From Pseudomonas aegrilactucae (lineage in GTDB: Bacteria > Pseudomonadota > Gammaproteobacteria > Pseudomonadales > Pseudomonadaceae), in the NCBI RefSeq assembly GCF_019168305.1, contig NZ_JAHTBI010000036.1, positions 1-64,000 of the forward strand: a stretch of 64,000 bases of DNA. Reading direction: 5' to 3'. How positions within the stretch are numbered: the stretch's first letter is position 1; each line of letters opens with the position of its first letter. Under the pieces are notes generated by a model. That model searched no databases. It worked only from the letters and a program-made list of their open reading frames with translations, and was not told where the DNA came from. A program made the translations under genes and the position numbers. Below are positions 23,527-34,477 of this stretch, one piece after another.

Positions 23527-23763
23527 ATGCCCACGTCCTTTCTAGAAATTGTCGAGTTGCCTGATGGTCGCATCGAGCTGCGCCGCGCTGAGGACGAGGG
23601 TTCGTTGGTAACCCTGGATTTTTCGGAGGACGCCAAGGCGTTCCTGCAGGGTCAACACGTTGAAGTGGCCAAGGCCATGCTCAGTGTCGGCGTGCAAATG
23701 GCTGGCAAGCTGGTGGAAGGCGAGGTCGAGCACGAGCATGAGGGCCCGCGGGTCCTGCACTGA
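23527..23763 (+). CDS. conserved 78-residue protein of unknown function
   Basis: This small acidic protein (MPTSFLEIVELPDGRIELRR, ending HEHEGPRVLH) has a short beta start and one long helix. It is conserved at this position before sulA in pseudomonads, from memory. No known motif or domain. The ATG at 23527 follows a CTGGAGAA ribosome site. It lies 49 bp after the DUF6586 gene and may share its transcript. Confidence 0.8.
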   Translation: MPTSFLEIVELPDGRIELRRAEDEGSLVTLDFSEDAKAFLQGQHVEVAKAMLSVGVQMAGKLVEGEVEHEHEGPRVLH

Positions 23764-23775
23764 TCGTCAGTACCA

Positions 23776-23798
23776 GGCTTCCTCGTCCTGAGGAAGCC
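23776..23798. terminator. hairpin between the small gene and sulA
   Basis: A perfect 9-bp stem, GGCTTCCTC (23776-23784) and GAGGAAGCC (23790-23798), has loop GTCCT. There is no T-run on either side. It lies between convergent genes, so a terminator role is a guess. Confidence 0.4.
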
Positions 23799-23829
23799 CG
23801 CTGCATACCCTTTGATGGTGACGCGAATA

Positions 23830-24312
23830 TCAGCCCAGGCGGATGTTCAGGCTCTGCGCATCCCCTGCACGCGCGGCGTTGGTCAATTGCAGGCGAGCGC
23901 CGCTGCCCACTGGGTTGAACCAGGTTACCACCGTATGGCTGCGGCCCAGGCGCAGGGCGTCGCAGGCCAGTTGCAGTGCGCTCTGGTTGCCGCGTGGCTG
24001 CAGCAGCAGGATACGTTCGCGGTTGAGCCCGGCATCGCGCAACCAGGCCTGGGTGAGGCTGGCGGGTGGGGCGATCAGGGTCAGCCAGCGGACGTCCTGC
24101 TCCTCGCTCAGTTCGCTCAGGTCACGCAGTACCGGGGCCAGCAGGCTTTGGCAGTGCTCCAGTGCGCCACGCAGGGACAATTCGCTGAACGCTTGCGGCT
24201 TGCTGCTCTGCCGGGCGGGTGCCTTGGCCTTGACGCGTGGCAGTACCGGCTGCGCCAGGAATGCTTCGAACAAAGGCAACTGTGCTTGCTGTGGTGCATG
24301 GGGAAACTGCAT
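23830..24312 (-). CDS. sulA: SOS cell division inhibitor SulA
   Basis: This 160-residue protein blocks FtsZ polymerisation during the SOS response. The SulA core is visible from SELSLRGALEHC to LLQPRGNQSALQLACDALRLGRSHTVVTWF. The start lies 12 bp after the lexA stop on the same strand, so lexA and sulA form an operon under the two SOS boxes before lexA. This differs from E. coli, where sulA has its own box, and is typical for Pseudomonas. Confidence 0.92.
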   Translation of the reverse strand: MQFPHAPQQAQLPLFEAFLAQPVLPRVKAKAPARQSSKPQAFSELSLRGALEHCQSLLAPVLRDLSELSEEQDVRWLTLIAPPASLTQAWLRDAGLNRERILLLQPRGNQSALQLACDALRLGRSHTVVTWFNPVGSGARLQLTNAARAGDAQSLNIRLG

Positions 24313-24324
24313 GACGCCTCCTTA

Positions 24325-24933
24325 TTAGCGGCGGATAACGCCGACGCTCAAGCCCTCGATCACCAGGTCCTGTTCTTTCAGGTTGACTTCGATGGGGGCG
24401 AATTCGGGGTTCTCGGCGATCAGCCAGACTTTATTGCCTTCACGTTTGAAGCGCTTGACCGTGACTTCGTCACCCAGGCGGGCTACGACTATTTGACCAT
24501 TGCGCGCTTCGCGGCAGGTGTGTACGGCCAGCAGGTCGCCGTCGACGATGCCGACGTCGCGCATGCTCATGCCATGCACACGCAGCAGGTAGTCGGCACG
24601 CGGGTGGAAGAACGCCGGGTTGATGTTGCACGACTCCTCGATGTGCTGCTGCGCCAGAATCGGTGCGCCAGCGGCCACGCGGCCGATGATCGGCAGGGCG
24701 TTGTCATCGGATTTGCTTTCAAGGCCCGGGATGCGGATGCCGCGCGAGGCGCCAGGGGTCATCTCGATCGCGCCCTTGCGGGCCAGGGCCTTGAGGTGCT
24801 CTTCTGCGGCATTGGGGGACTTGAACCCCAGCTCCTGGGCGATTTCCGCGCGGGTCGGCGGGAAGCCGTTGTCTTCAAGGCAGCGCTTGATGAAAGCCAG
24901 AATCTCAGCTTGGCGTGGCGTCAGTTTTAGCAT
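24325..24933 (-). CDS. lexA: SOS repressor LexA
   Basis: This 202-residue repressor has an N-terminal winged helix ([12 protein letters not shown], then [11 protein letters not shown]) and a C-terminal S24 peptidase domain. The RecA-stimulated cleavage site is Ala88-Gly89 in VAAGAP, and the catalytic pair is Ser123 (GMSMRD) and Lys160 (TVKRFK). It represses the SOS regulon and itself. Two SOS boxes lie just upstream, and sulA follows in the operon. Confidence 0.97.
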   Translation of the reverse strand: MLKLTPRQAEILAFIKRCLEDNGFPPTRAEIAQELGFKSPNAAEEHLKALARKGAIEMTPGASRGIRIPGLESKSDDNALPIIGRVAAGAPILAQQHIEESCNINPAFFHPRADYLLRVHGMSMRDVGIVDGDLLAVHTCREARNGQIVVARLGDEVTVKRFKREGNKVWLIAENPEFAPIEVNLKEQDLVIEGLSVGVIRR

Positions 24934-24943
24934 GTCGATCGCT

Positions 24944-24959
24944 CTGTCTTTTTATACAG
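24944..24959 (-). promoter_or_regulatory. SOS box 1 (LexA operator)
   Basis: CTGTATAAAAAGACAG on the lexA strand fits CTG-N10-CAG. It lies 10 bp before the lexA start codon, so bound LexA would block the leader. Confidence 0.85.
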
Positions 24960-24962
24960 TGA

Positions 24963-24978
24963 CTGGGATTATATACAG
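24963..24978 (-). promoter_or_regulatory. SOS box 2 with the lexA promoter
   Basis: CTGTATATAATCCCAG fits CTG-N10-CAG and contains the -10 hexamer TATAAT (24973-24968). A plausible -35, TTGTAG (24997-24992), lies 18 bp upstream inside the left arm of the neighbouring inverted repeat. Confidence 0.85.
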
Positions 24979-24982
24979 TGAT

Positions 24983-25055
24983 AGCGGCAAGCTACAAGCC
25001 ACATGCTGCCCGCGCGTCTGCCCAGCGTGTTGCGTGCAGCTTGTAGCTTGCCGCT
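24983..25055. repeat. perfect 17-bp inverted repeat between lexA and psrA
   Basis: AGCGGCAAGCTACAAGC (24983-24999) and its exact complement (25039-25055) are separated by 39 nt. Sequences of the AAGCTACAAGC type occur as dispersed repeats in Pseudomonas genomes. It lies between two divergent promoters and its left arm contains the likely lexA -35 hexamer. It may form a cruciform in DNA or a stem-loop in RNA. Confidence 0.8.
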
Positions 25056-25100
25056 GCCTTCAATACCATGACCTGCCGGGCATAAAGCGGCTGTACGTAC

Positions 25101-25145
25101 TTGACAGAACAGTGCCTTGAAACGTATGTTTCAAACAAGTGTTTG
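25101..25145 (+). promoter_or_regulatory. psrA promoter with two overlapping PsrA operators
   Basis: The likely promoter is TTGACA (25101-25106), an 18-bp spacer and TATGTT (25125-25130). Two perfect palindromes follow the known PsrA pattern G/CAAAC-N4-GTTTG/C: GAAACGTATGTTTC (25119-25132) and CAAACAAGTGTTTG (25132-25145), sharing one C. The first covers the -10 hexamer. This fits strong self-repression. Confidence 0.88.
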
Positions 25146-25160
25146 TCAGGCGGAAAAGTC

Positions 25161-25874
25161 ATGGCCCAGTCGGAAACCGTTGAACGCATTCTCGATGCTG
25201 CCGAGCAGTTGTTCGCGGAAAAAGGGTTTGCCGAAACCTCGTTGCGGCTGATCACCAGCAAGGCCGGGGTCAACCTGGCAGCAGTAAACTATCATTTCGG
25301 TTCGAAGAAGGCGCTGATTCAGGCGGTCTTCTCGCGTTTCCTCGGGCCCTTCTGCCAGAGCCTTGAGCGCGAGCTCGAGCGGCGCCAGGCGCGCCCCGAG
25401 CACAAACCCACGCTTGAAGAACTGCTGGAAATGCTGGTCGAGCAGGCGCTGGTGGTGCAGCCGCGCAGCGGTAACGACCTGTCTATCTTCATGCGCCTGC
25501 TGGGCCTGGCCTTCAGCCAGAGCCAGGGCCACCTGCGCCGTTACCTTGAAGACATGTACGGCAAGGTGTTCCGCCGCTACATGCTGCTGGTCAACGAGGC
25601 GGCGCCGCAGATCCCGCCTATCGAGCTGTTCTGGCGCGTGCACTTCATGCTCGGTGCGGCGGCGTTCAGTATGTCGGGCATCAAGGCGCTGCGCGCCATC
25701 GCCGAGACCGATTTCGGCGTCAATACCTCGATCGAGCAGGTGATGCGCCTGATGGTGCCGTTCCTGGCTGCCGGCATGCGTGCCGACAGCGGGGTCACGG
25801 ATGAGGCGATGGCGGCTGCGCAGTTGCGCCCGCGCAGCAAGTCCACCCCGGTTGCGCCACTGGCCAAGGCTTAA
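25161..25874 (+). CDS. psrA: TetR-family fatty acid-responsive regulator PsrA
   Basis: This 237-residue regulator has a TetR helix-turn-helix at about residues 5-55 (ERILDAAEQLFAEKGF, then NLAAVNYHFGSKKAL) and a ligand-binding C-terminal domain. It closely resembles PsrA, which binds long-chain fatty acids, represses itself and beta-oxidation genes, and in P. aeruginosa activates rpoS and exsC. The operators directly before the gene confirm the identity. The ATG at 25161 is used because an upstream in-frame start would lie inside the promoter and operators. Confidence 0.93.
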   Translation: MAQSETVERILDAAEQLFAEKGFAETSLRLITSKAGVNLAAVNYHFGSKKALIQAVFSRFLGPFCQSLERELERRQARPEHKPTLEELLEMLVEQALVVQPRSGNDLSIFMRLLGLAFSQSQGHLRRYLEDMYGKVFRRYMLLVNEAAPQIPPIELFWRVHFMLGAAAFSMSGIKALRAIAETDFGVNTSIEQVMRLMVPFLAAGMRADSGVTDEAMAAAQLRPRSKSTPVAPLAKA

Positions 25875-25919
25875 CTTCCCGACTGGGCGTCAACGGTAGC
25901 TTCGGCTAAGCTAGCGCCC

Positions 25920-26459
25920 ATGCCTACTCTCGATTTGCTGCACATTTCTCTCGCCGATCAATGCCTCTATGGGTTCGCCCAGGGGCGTCTGGTCGTTCGT
26001 GTCGCGGTGTCCACCGCACTCAATGGTCCTGGTGAGCACAATGGCTCCGGCTGCACCCCGCGCGGGCGGCATCAGGTGCGTGCAAGAATCGGTGCCGGTC
26101 TGCCCCAGGGCGCCGTGTTGCGCGGCCGTCGCTGGACCGGCGAGACCTGGACACCCGCCTTGCACGAGCAGTTTCCCGGCCGCGACTGGATCCTTTCGCG
26201 CATCCTCTGGCTAAGTGGCTGCGAGCGCGGACGCAATCGCCTCGGGCCCGTGGATACGTTCCGTCGCTACATTTACCTGCACGGCACACCCGACAACGAA
26301 CCGATGGGGGTGGCGCTGTCACACGGCTGCATACGTCTGCGCAATGCCGATCTGGTAGCCCTGTTCGATCAGGTGCCTGCACATTGCGCTGTGCAGATCG
26401 AAGAAGCCGCCTGCCCCGAGTGGGCAAGCGCGCCCCTCCCGCTGAAGGATCAATTATGA
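25920..26459 (+). CDS. YkuD-family L,D-transpeptidase or L,D-carboxypeptidase without signal peptide
   Basis: This 179-residue protein is one YkuD domain with the catalytic motif [10 protein letters not shown], then SHGCIRLRN (nucleophile Cys in SHGC, near residue 139). The N-terminus ([19 protein letters not shown]) is not a signal peptide and there is no anchor, so it should stay in the cytoplasm. Signal-less YkuD enzymes in Acinetobacter (ElsL/LdtK) act as L,D-carboxypeptidases in peptidoglycan recycling. The stop overlaps the nagZ start as ATGA, and NagZ is a cytoplasmic recycling enzyme, so a recycling role is my preferred inference. A conventional transpeptidase is the alternative. Confidence 0.88.
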   Translation: MPTLDLLHISLADQCLYGFAQGRLVVRVAVSTALNGPGEHNGSGCTPRGRHQVRARIGAGLPQGAVLRGRRWTGETWTPALHEQFPGRDWILSRILWLSGCERGRNRLGPVDTFRRYIYLHGTPDNEPMGVALSHGCIRLRNADLVALFDQVPAHCAVQIEEAACPEWASAPLPLKDQL

Positions 26460-27466
26460 GTGTCAGCCTGCAAGGCTCCCTGATGGTGGATGTCGCCGGT
26501 ACCTGGTTGACCCCCGAAGATCGCCACCTGTTGCGCCAGCCCGAAGTGGCCGGCCTGATCATCTTTGCCCGCAACATCGAATGCCCGCGCCAGGTGCGTG
26601 AGCTGAGTGCGTCTATTCGCGCCGTGCGCCCCGACCTGATCCTGGCGGTGGACCAGGAGGGCGGTCGCGTGCAGCGCCTGCGCCAGGGCTTCGTGCGGCT
26701 GCCGGCCATGCGCGCAATTGCCGATAACGCCAATGCCGAGTACCTGGCCGAGCAGTGTGGCTGGGTGATGGCGACAGAGGTGTTGGCAGTGGGCCTCGAC
26801 CTGAGTTTCGCCCCCGTGCTGGACCTGGATCACCAGCGCAGTGCCGTGGTCGGCAGCCGTGCCTTCGAGGGCGACCCGCAACGTGCCGCGCTGCTGGCCG
26901 GCGCGTTCATCCGCGGCATGAACGCCGCCGGCATGGCAGCGTGCGGCAAGCACTTCCCTGGGCATGGCTGGGCCGAGGCGGACTCGCATGTGGCCATCCC
27001 TACCGATGAGCGCAGCCTGGAGCAGATCCGCGCGGCGGACCTCGTGCCGTTCACGCGCTTGAGCAGGCAGCTTGCGGCGGTCATGCCGGCGCATGTGATC
27101 TACCCGCAGGTCGACAACCAGCCGGCCGGGTTCTCGCGGCGCTGGCTGCAGGACATCCTGCGTGGCGAGCTGGGCTTTGACGGGGTGATCTTCAGCGATG
27201 ATCTGTCGATGGCCGGTGCGCATGTGGTGGGTGATGCGGCGAGCCGTATCGAGGCGGCCTTGAGTGCCGGTTGCGACATGGGGCTGGTGTGCAATGACCG
27301 CGCGGCAGCCGAGCTTGCGTTGTCGGCGGCGCAGCGATTGAAGGTCAAGCCGTCGCCGCGTATCGCGCAGATGCGCGGGCAGGCTTTTGCGCGTACGGAT
27401 TACCGCGAGCAGCCGCGCTGGCTGGAGGCGCTCGGGGCGCTCAAAGAGGCGCAGTTGATCGATTAA
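26456..27466 (+). CDS. nagZ: beta-N-acetylglucosaminidase NagZ
   Basis: This 336-residue family GH3 enzyme removes GlcNAc from GlcNAc-anhydroMurNAc peptides in the cytoplasm during peptidoglycan recycling. Its products affect AmpC beta-lactamase induction in species that have AmpR. Motifs are DQEGGRVQR near residue 66, KHFPGHG near 164-170 and FSDDLSMAG, which includes the Asp nucleophile. The ATG overlaps the YkuD gene's stop, so the two are coupled. A REP element follows. Confidence 0.95.
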   Translation: MSVSLQGSLMVDVAGTWLTPEDRHLLRQPEVAGLIIFARNIECPRQVRELSASIRAVRPDLILAVDQEGGRVQRLRQGFVRLPAMRAIADNANAEYLAEQCGWVMATEVLAVGLDLSFAPVLDLDHQRSAVVGSRAFEGDPQRAALLAGAFIRGMNAAGMAACGKHFPGHGWAEADSHVAIPTDERSLEQIRAADLVPFTRLSRQLAAVMPAHVIYPQVDNQPAGFSRRWLQDILRGELGFDGVIFSDDLSMAGAHVVGDAASRIEAALSAGCDMGLVCNDRAAAELALSAAQRLKVKPSPRIAQMRGQAFARTDYREQPRWLEALGALKEAQLID

Positions 27467-27490
27467 GTGGGCTTTGGCTGGCCTTGCCCT

Positions 27491-27571
27491 TTCGCTGGCA
27501 AGCCAGCTCCCACAGGTACACCGCTGATTTCAAAGGGGTGGGCAACCTGTGGGAGCTGGCTTGCCAGCGAA
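27491..27571. repeat. REP element pair (perfect 27-bp inverted repeat)
   Basis: A 27-nt arm at 27491-27517 (TTCGCTGGCAAGCCAGCTCC, then CACAGGT) is perfectly repeated in inverse at 27545-27571 with a 27-nt spacer. It lies between the convergent ends of nagZ and the helicase gene, a usual place for Pseudomonas REP pairs (BIME-like). It probably also stops transcription. Confidence 0.9.
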
Positions 27572-27575
27572 GGGA

Positions 27576-30245
<2,670 letters not shown>

Positions 30246-30249
30246 ATCG

Positions 30250-30822
30250 CTACTGCTCCATCATCTCCGCTTCGGCGGGAGAGGTGGTGCGGGTGCCTGC
30301 AGCAATGACCTTGAACAGCACGGCCAGGTGCCCGCCATCGAGGAACGTCAGCTGGTTGTTCTTCACCGTGCTGTTGATCTGCTTGAGCTGTTCGCTCTGG
30401 ATCACGCTGCCGTTGCCGTCGAGCTGGTTGACCCAGAAGTTGGCCTCGACCTCGATGAAGCGCCCTTGCTTGAGGCTGAAGTTGCCCTCGATCGGGAAGT
30501 GGCCGAACTGCTCCTGGCCTTCGCTGATGGCCACCCGCGCCGGTTCGCTGCCGACCTGCTGTTGCCAGGCCTTGTGCAGCAGCACGGTGTAGTTGCTGTC
30601 GGCTGCCAGTTTCTCGGCCTGGTCGGTCAGTACCGTTTTGCGCACGTCGTAGTCGCTGGGCGCCCTGGCACCCTGGCGCCAGTCTTCCGGGGCGAACTGG
30701 CTGGTGATTGCCGGCACGGCGTTCTGGCGCACCAGGAACATCTCGACCTGGTACTGGGTGTCGGCGAAGGCGGCCGGCGCGATCAGCGCCAGCAGCAGGG
30801 TCAAGCTACGAATTGCACGCAT
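30250..30822 (-). CDS. CsiV family protein
   Basis: This 190-residue exported protein has a clear signal peptide (MRAIRSLTLLLALIAPAAFA) followed by DTQYQVEMFLVRQN. Its pattern fits the CsiV family, described as peptidoglycan-binding in Alcanivorax-type gammaproteobacteria. No catalytic motif. It sits 10 bp after mfd and 4 bp before the helicase gene, so it is co-transcribed with DNA repair genes although it acts in the envelope. The ATG at 30822 is fixed by the signal peptide. Confidence 0.8.
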   Translation of the reverse strand: MRAIRSLTLLLALIAPAAFADTQYQVEMFLVRQNAVPAITSQFAPEDWRQGARAPSDYDVRKTVLTDQAEKLAADSNYTVLLHKAWQQQVGSEPARVAISEGQEQFGHFPIEGNFSLKQGRFIEVEANFWVNQLDGNGSVIQSEQLKQINSTVKNNQLTFLDGGHLAVLFKVIAAGTRTTSPAEAEMMEQ

Positions 30823-30832
30823 GGATCTTCCT

Positions 30833-33800
30833 TCAAGCGGTTTTCGGGGCGAGTCGTTCGAACAGCGCCTCCACAGTAGTAAAGCGTTCATCGGCGCGCT
30901 CCATGGGCACCATGAACTTGAACAGCGTCGCACCTTCGAACTTGTAGCGCTTGGGCTGGCCCTGGATCAGCTTGATCAGCACCAGCGGGTCGACCGGGGT
31001 TTCGGCTTCGAACTCGACGCGCCCGCCCTGCGGGCCGGCGTCGACCTTCTTGATGCCGAGTTTTTCTGCCTGCAGCTTGAGCAGGGTCAGGCGCACCAGG
31101 TTCTTGGTCGGCTCGGGCAGCAGGCCGAAGCGGTCGATCATTTCGACCTGCAGGTCCTTGAGGCCGTCTTCGTCGACCGCCGAAGCGATGCGCTTGTACA
31201 GGATCAGGCGGGCATGCACATCGGGAAGGTAGTCTTCGGGGATCAGCGCCGGCAGGCGCAGGTTGATCTCCGGGCCACCGCCCAGCGGCTGGTCGAGGTT
31301 GGGCTGGGTGCCTTTGCGAATGGCCTTGACCGCGCGCTCGAGCATTTCCATGTAAAGGGTGAAGCCCACCGCCTGGATCTGCCCGCTCTGGCCTTCGCCG
31401 AGCAGCTCGCCAGCGCCGCGGATCTCCAGGTCGTTGGTAGCCAGCACGAAGCCGGCGCCCAGGTCCTGGGTGTTGGCGATGGCTTCCAGGCGCTTCTCGG
31501 CGTCCGGGGTGATCTGCTGGCGTGGCGGGGTCAGCAGGTAGGCGTAGGCCTGGTGGTGGCTGCGGCCCACGCGCCCACGCAGTTGGTGCAACTGCGCCAG
31601 GCCGAACTTGTCGGCACGCTCGATGATGATGGTGTTGGCGCTCGGCACGTCGATGCCGGTCTCGATGATGGTCGAGGCGATCAGCACGTTGAAGCGCTTG
31701 TGGTAGAAGTCGCTCATGACCTGTTCGAGTTCACGTTCGCGCATCTGCCCGTGGCCGATGCCGATACGTGCCTCAGGCACCAGTTCGGCGAGGTCGGCGG
31801 CGCACTTCTCGATGCTCTTCACATCGTTGTGCAGGTAGTACACCTGGCCGCCACGCAACAGTTCGCGCAGCAGCGCTTCCTTGATGGTGCTCTTGTTCTG
31901 CTCCATCACGAAGGTGCGCACCGACAGCCGGCGCGCCGGCGGGGTGGCGATGATCGACAGGTCGCGCATGCCGGCCACAGCCATGTTCAGGGTGCGCGGG
32001 ATCGGCGTGGCAGTGAGGGTGAGAATGTCGACTTCGCTGCGCAGGGCCTTGAGCTGTTCTTTCTGGCGCACGCCGAAACGGTGCTCTTCATCGATGATGA
32101 CCAGGCCCAGGTCCTTGATCTTGACGTCGTCCTGCAACAGCTTGTGGGTGCCGATGACGATGTCGATCTTGCCTTCGGCAAGGTCGGCCACCGCGGCGCT
32201 GACTTCCTTGGCCGACTTGAAGCGGCTCATCACCTCCACGGTCACCGGCCAGTCGGCGAAGCGGTCGCGAAAGCTGTTGTAGTGCTGCTGGGCGAGCAGG
32301 GTGGTGGGCACCAGGATCGCCACCTGGCGACCACCGTGCACGGCAATGAAGGCCGCGCGCATGGCCACTTCGGTCTTGCCGAAACCGACGTCGCCGCACA
32401 CCAGGCGGTCCATCGGCTTGGCGGCCAGCATGTCTTCGCGCACCGCCTCGATGGCCGATTGCTGGTCGGGGGTTTCCTCGAACGGGAAGCCGGCGCTGAA
32501 GGTGGCGTAATCCACTGACGGGTCGGCGAACGCGTAGCCTTTGCGTGCCGCACGGCGAGCATAGATGTCGAGCAGTTCGGCGGCCACGTCGCGCACCTGT
32601 TCGGCGGCCTTGCGCTTGGCTTTCTGCCAGGTCTCGGAGCCGAGCCGGTGCAGCGGGGCCAGGGCGTCGTCGCTGCCGGTGTAGCGAGCGATGAGGTGCA
32701 GGTTGGCCACCGGCACATACAGCTTGGCGTTCTCGGCGTATTCGAGGGTGAGGAACTCGGCGGCCTGGCCATCGATCTCCAGGGTCGCCAGTCCCAGGTA
32801 GCGGCCCACGCCGTGGTCGATGTGTACCACCGGGGCGCCTTCGCGCAGCTCGGTGAGGTTCTTGATCACGGCGTCGTTGTTGACGTCGCTGCGTTTTTCA
32901 CGGCGCCGGCGCTGCATCACGCGCTGGCCGAACAGCGGGCTTTCGGCGATCAGTGCCAGTGCCGGGTCGTCCAGCAGCAGGCCGTCGTCCAGCGGGGCGA
33001 TGGTGATCGCCAGTCGCTGCTTGCTCTTGACGAAGTCGTGCCAGCTGTCGACGGTGTGCGGGCGCAGCTTGAGGCGTTCGAGCAGCTCCAGCAGCACCTC
33101 GCGCCGCCCGGCGGACTCTGCGGTGAACAGTACGCGGCCGGGGAACTGCTCGAGAAAGCCCGACAGCGCCGCCAGCGGCTGGTTGGCCTTGGCCTGGATG
33201 GCCAGGTCGGGCAGCGTTTGCGCGGCGAAGCGCTCGCGCCCCGGGCCGCTGTCGATGTCGTCCTGGCTGACCACCACGCGCGGCCAGCCCTTGAGCCGGG
33301 CGAAGCAATCCTCCACCGGCATGAACAGCTCGGCAGGCGGTAGCAGCGGTCGGTTGGGGTCGATGCGACGCTCTTCATAGCGGTTGCGCACATCGCTCCA
33401 GAAGTGCTCGGCGGCCTGTTCCACGCCGGGCAGCGAAAACACCTGGGTGTTTTCGGGCAGGTAGTCGAACAGCGTCGAGGTGTCTTCGAAGAACAGCGGC
33501 AGGTAGTACTCGATGCCGGCGGGGATGATCCCGCTGGTGAGGTCCTGGAAGATCGTGCTGCGCCGGAAGTCCACGTCGAAGCGTTCGCGAAAGCGTGCCT
33601 TGAAGCGGGTCACTTCGTCTTTTTGCAGCGGGAACTCGCGTGCCGGCAGCAGGCGCACCGAGTCGACCTTGTCGATCGAGCGCTGGGTTTCCGGGTCGAA
33701 GGTGCGCAGGGTCTCGATCTCGTCATCGAACAGGTCGATGCGGTAGGGCAGCTTGCTGCCCATCGGGAACAGGTCGATCAGCGCCCCGCGCACGGCGAAC

Positions 33801-34282
33801 TCGCCATGTTCGTACACGGTGTCGACGCAGCGGTAGCCGCTGGCCTCCAGGCGCGTGCGCATCTGCTCCACGTCGAGCTTCTGGCCGATGTCCAGCACCA
33901 GGCTGCTGCCCAGCAGGAAGCACGTGGGCGCCAGGCGGTGCAGCGCGGTGGTGATCGGCACCACCAGGATCCCGTGGTCCAGCTCCGGCAGCCGGTACAG
34001 GCTGGCGATACGCTGCGAGATGATGTCCTGGTGCGGCGAGAACAGGTCGTAGGGCAGGGTTTCCCAGTCGGGGAATGGCAGCACGGCCAGGTTCGGGGCG
34101 AAGAAGCGCAGCTCCTGCTCCAGCCGGTCGGCGCTCTGGCTGTCGGCGGTCAGCAGCAGGGTGAAGCGCTTCGCGGCGCTGGCAGCCTCGGCGATGGCCA
34201 GGCTCAGAGCGGCCCCGGGCAGGTTGCCCCAGGTGTGTTTGCCGGCAGTGGCCGGAAGGTGCGGTAGACGCAGAACAGGCAC
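30833..34282 (-). CDS. mfd: transcription-repair coupling factor Mfd
   Basis: This 1149-residue translocase removes RNA polymerase stalled at lesions and recruits UvrA. In order it has the UvrB-like N-terminal domains, the CarD-like RNA polymerase interaction domain (VVHIDHGVGRYLGL), RecG-type helicase motifs (GDVGFGKTEVA near 634, IIDEEHRFG, TATPIPRT, TIIETGIDVP) and the C-terminal TRCF domain. Length is normal. The start is GTG (34282), giving MPVLRLPHLP. First gene of the leftward operon with csiV and the helicase. Confidence 0.97.
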   Translation of the reverse strand: MPVLRLPHLPATAGKHTWGNLPGAALSLAIAEAASAAKRFTLLLTADSQSADRLEQELRFFAPNLAVLPFPDWETLPYDLFSPHQDIISQRIASLYRLPELDHGILVVPITTALHRLAPTCFLLGSSLVLDIGQKLDVEQMRTRLEASGYRCVDTVYEHGEFAVRGALIDLFPMGSKLPYRIDLFDDEIETLRTFDPETQRSIDKVDSVRLLPAREFPLQKDEVTRFKARFRERFDVDFRRSTIFQDLTSGIIPAGIEYYLPLFFEDTSTLFDYLPENTQVFSLPGVEQAAEHFWSDVRNRYEERRIDPNRPLLPPAELFMPVEDCFARLKGWPRVVVSQDDIDSGPGRERFAAQTLPDLAIQAKANQPLAALSGFLEQFPGRVLFTAESAGRREVLLELLERLKLRPHTVDSWHDFVKSKQRLAITIAPLDDGLLLDDPALALIAESPLFGQRVMQRRRREKRSDVNNDAVIKNLTELREGAPVVHIDHGVGRYLGLATLEIDGQAAEFLTLEYAENAKLYVPVANLHLIARYTGSDDALAPLHRLGSETWQKAKRKAAEQVRDVAAELLDIYARRAARKGYAFADPSVDYATFSAGFPFEETPDQQSAIEAVREDMLAAKPMDRLVCGDVGFGKTEVAMRAAFIAVHGGRQVAILVPTTLLAQQHYNSFRDRFADWPVTVEVMSRFKSAKEVSAAVADLAEGKIDIVIGTHKLLQDDVKIKDLGLVIIDEEHRFGVRQKEQLKALRSEVDILTLTATPIPRTLNMAVAGMRDLSIIATPPARRLSVRTFVMEQNKSTIKEALLRELLRGGQVYYLHNDVKSIEKCAADLAELVPEARIGIGHGQMRERELEQVMSDFYHKRFNVLIASTIIETGIDVPSANTIIIERADKFGLAQLHQLRGRVGRSHHQAYAYLLTPPRQQITPDAEKRLEAIANTQDLGAGFVLATNDLEIRGAGELLGEGQSGQIQAVGFTLYMEMLERAVKAIRKGTQPNLDQPLGGGPEINLRLPALIPEDYLPDVHARLILYKRIASAVDEDGLKDLQVEMIDRFGLLPEPTKNLVRLTLLKLQAEKLGIKKVDAGPQGGRVEFEAETPVDPLVLIKLIQGQPKRYKFEGATLFKFMVPMERADERFTTVEALFERLAPKTA

Positions 34283-34477
34283 GGGAGGTCGAGCTCCAAG
34301 CGTTGCGACAAAACGCCGATTGTACCGGGCGCGGGGTGTTGCTGTCAGGTTTCAGCCAGCGGAATATCAAGTGCAAATCATGTAGTGCGCCAGTGGCGAC
34401 AGGCGCTCATTGCTCGAAGCGACGCGGGGCGTCATAATGTAGCCCCTTTTTTCTGTCCCTACATGTGGAAGGTTCCC

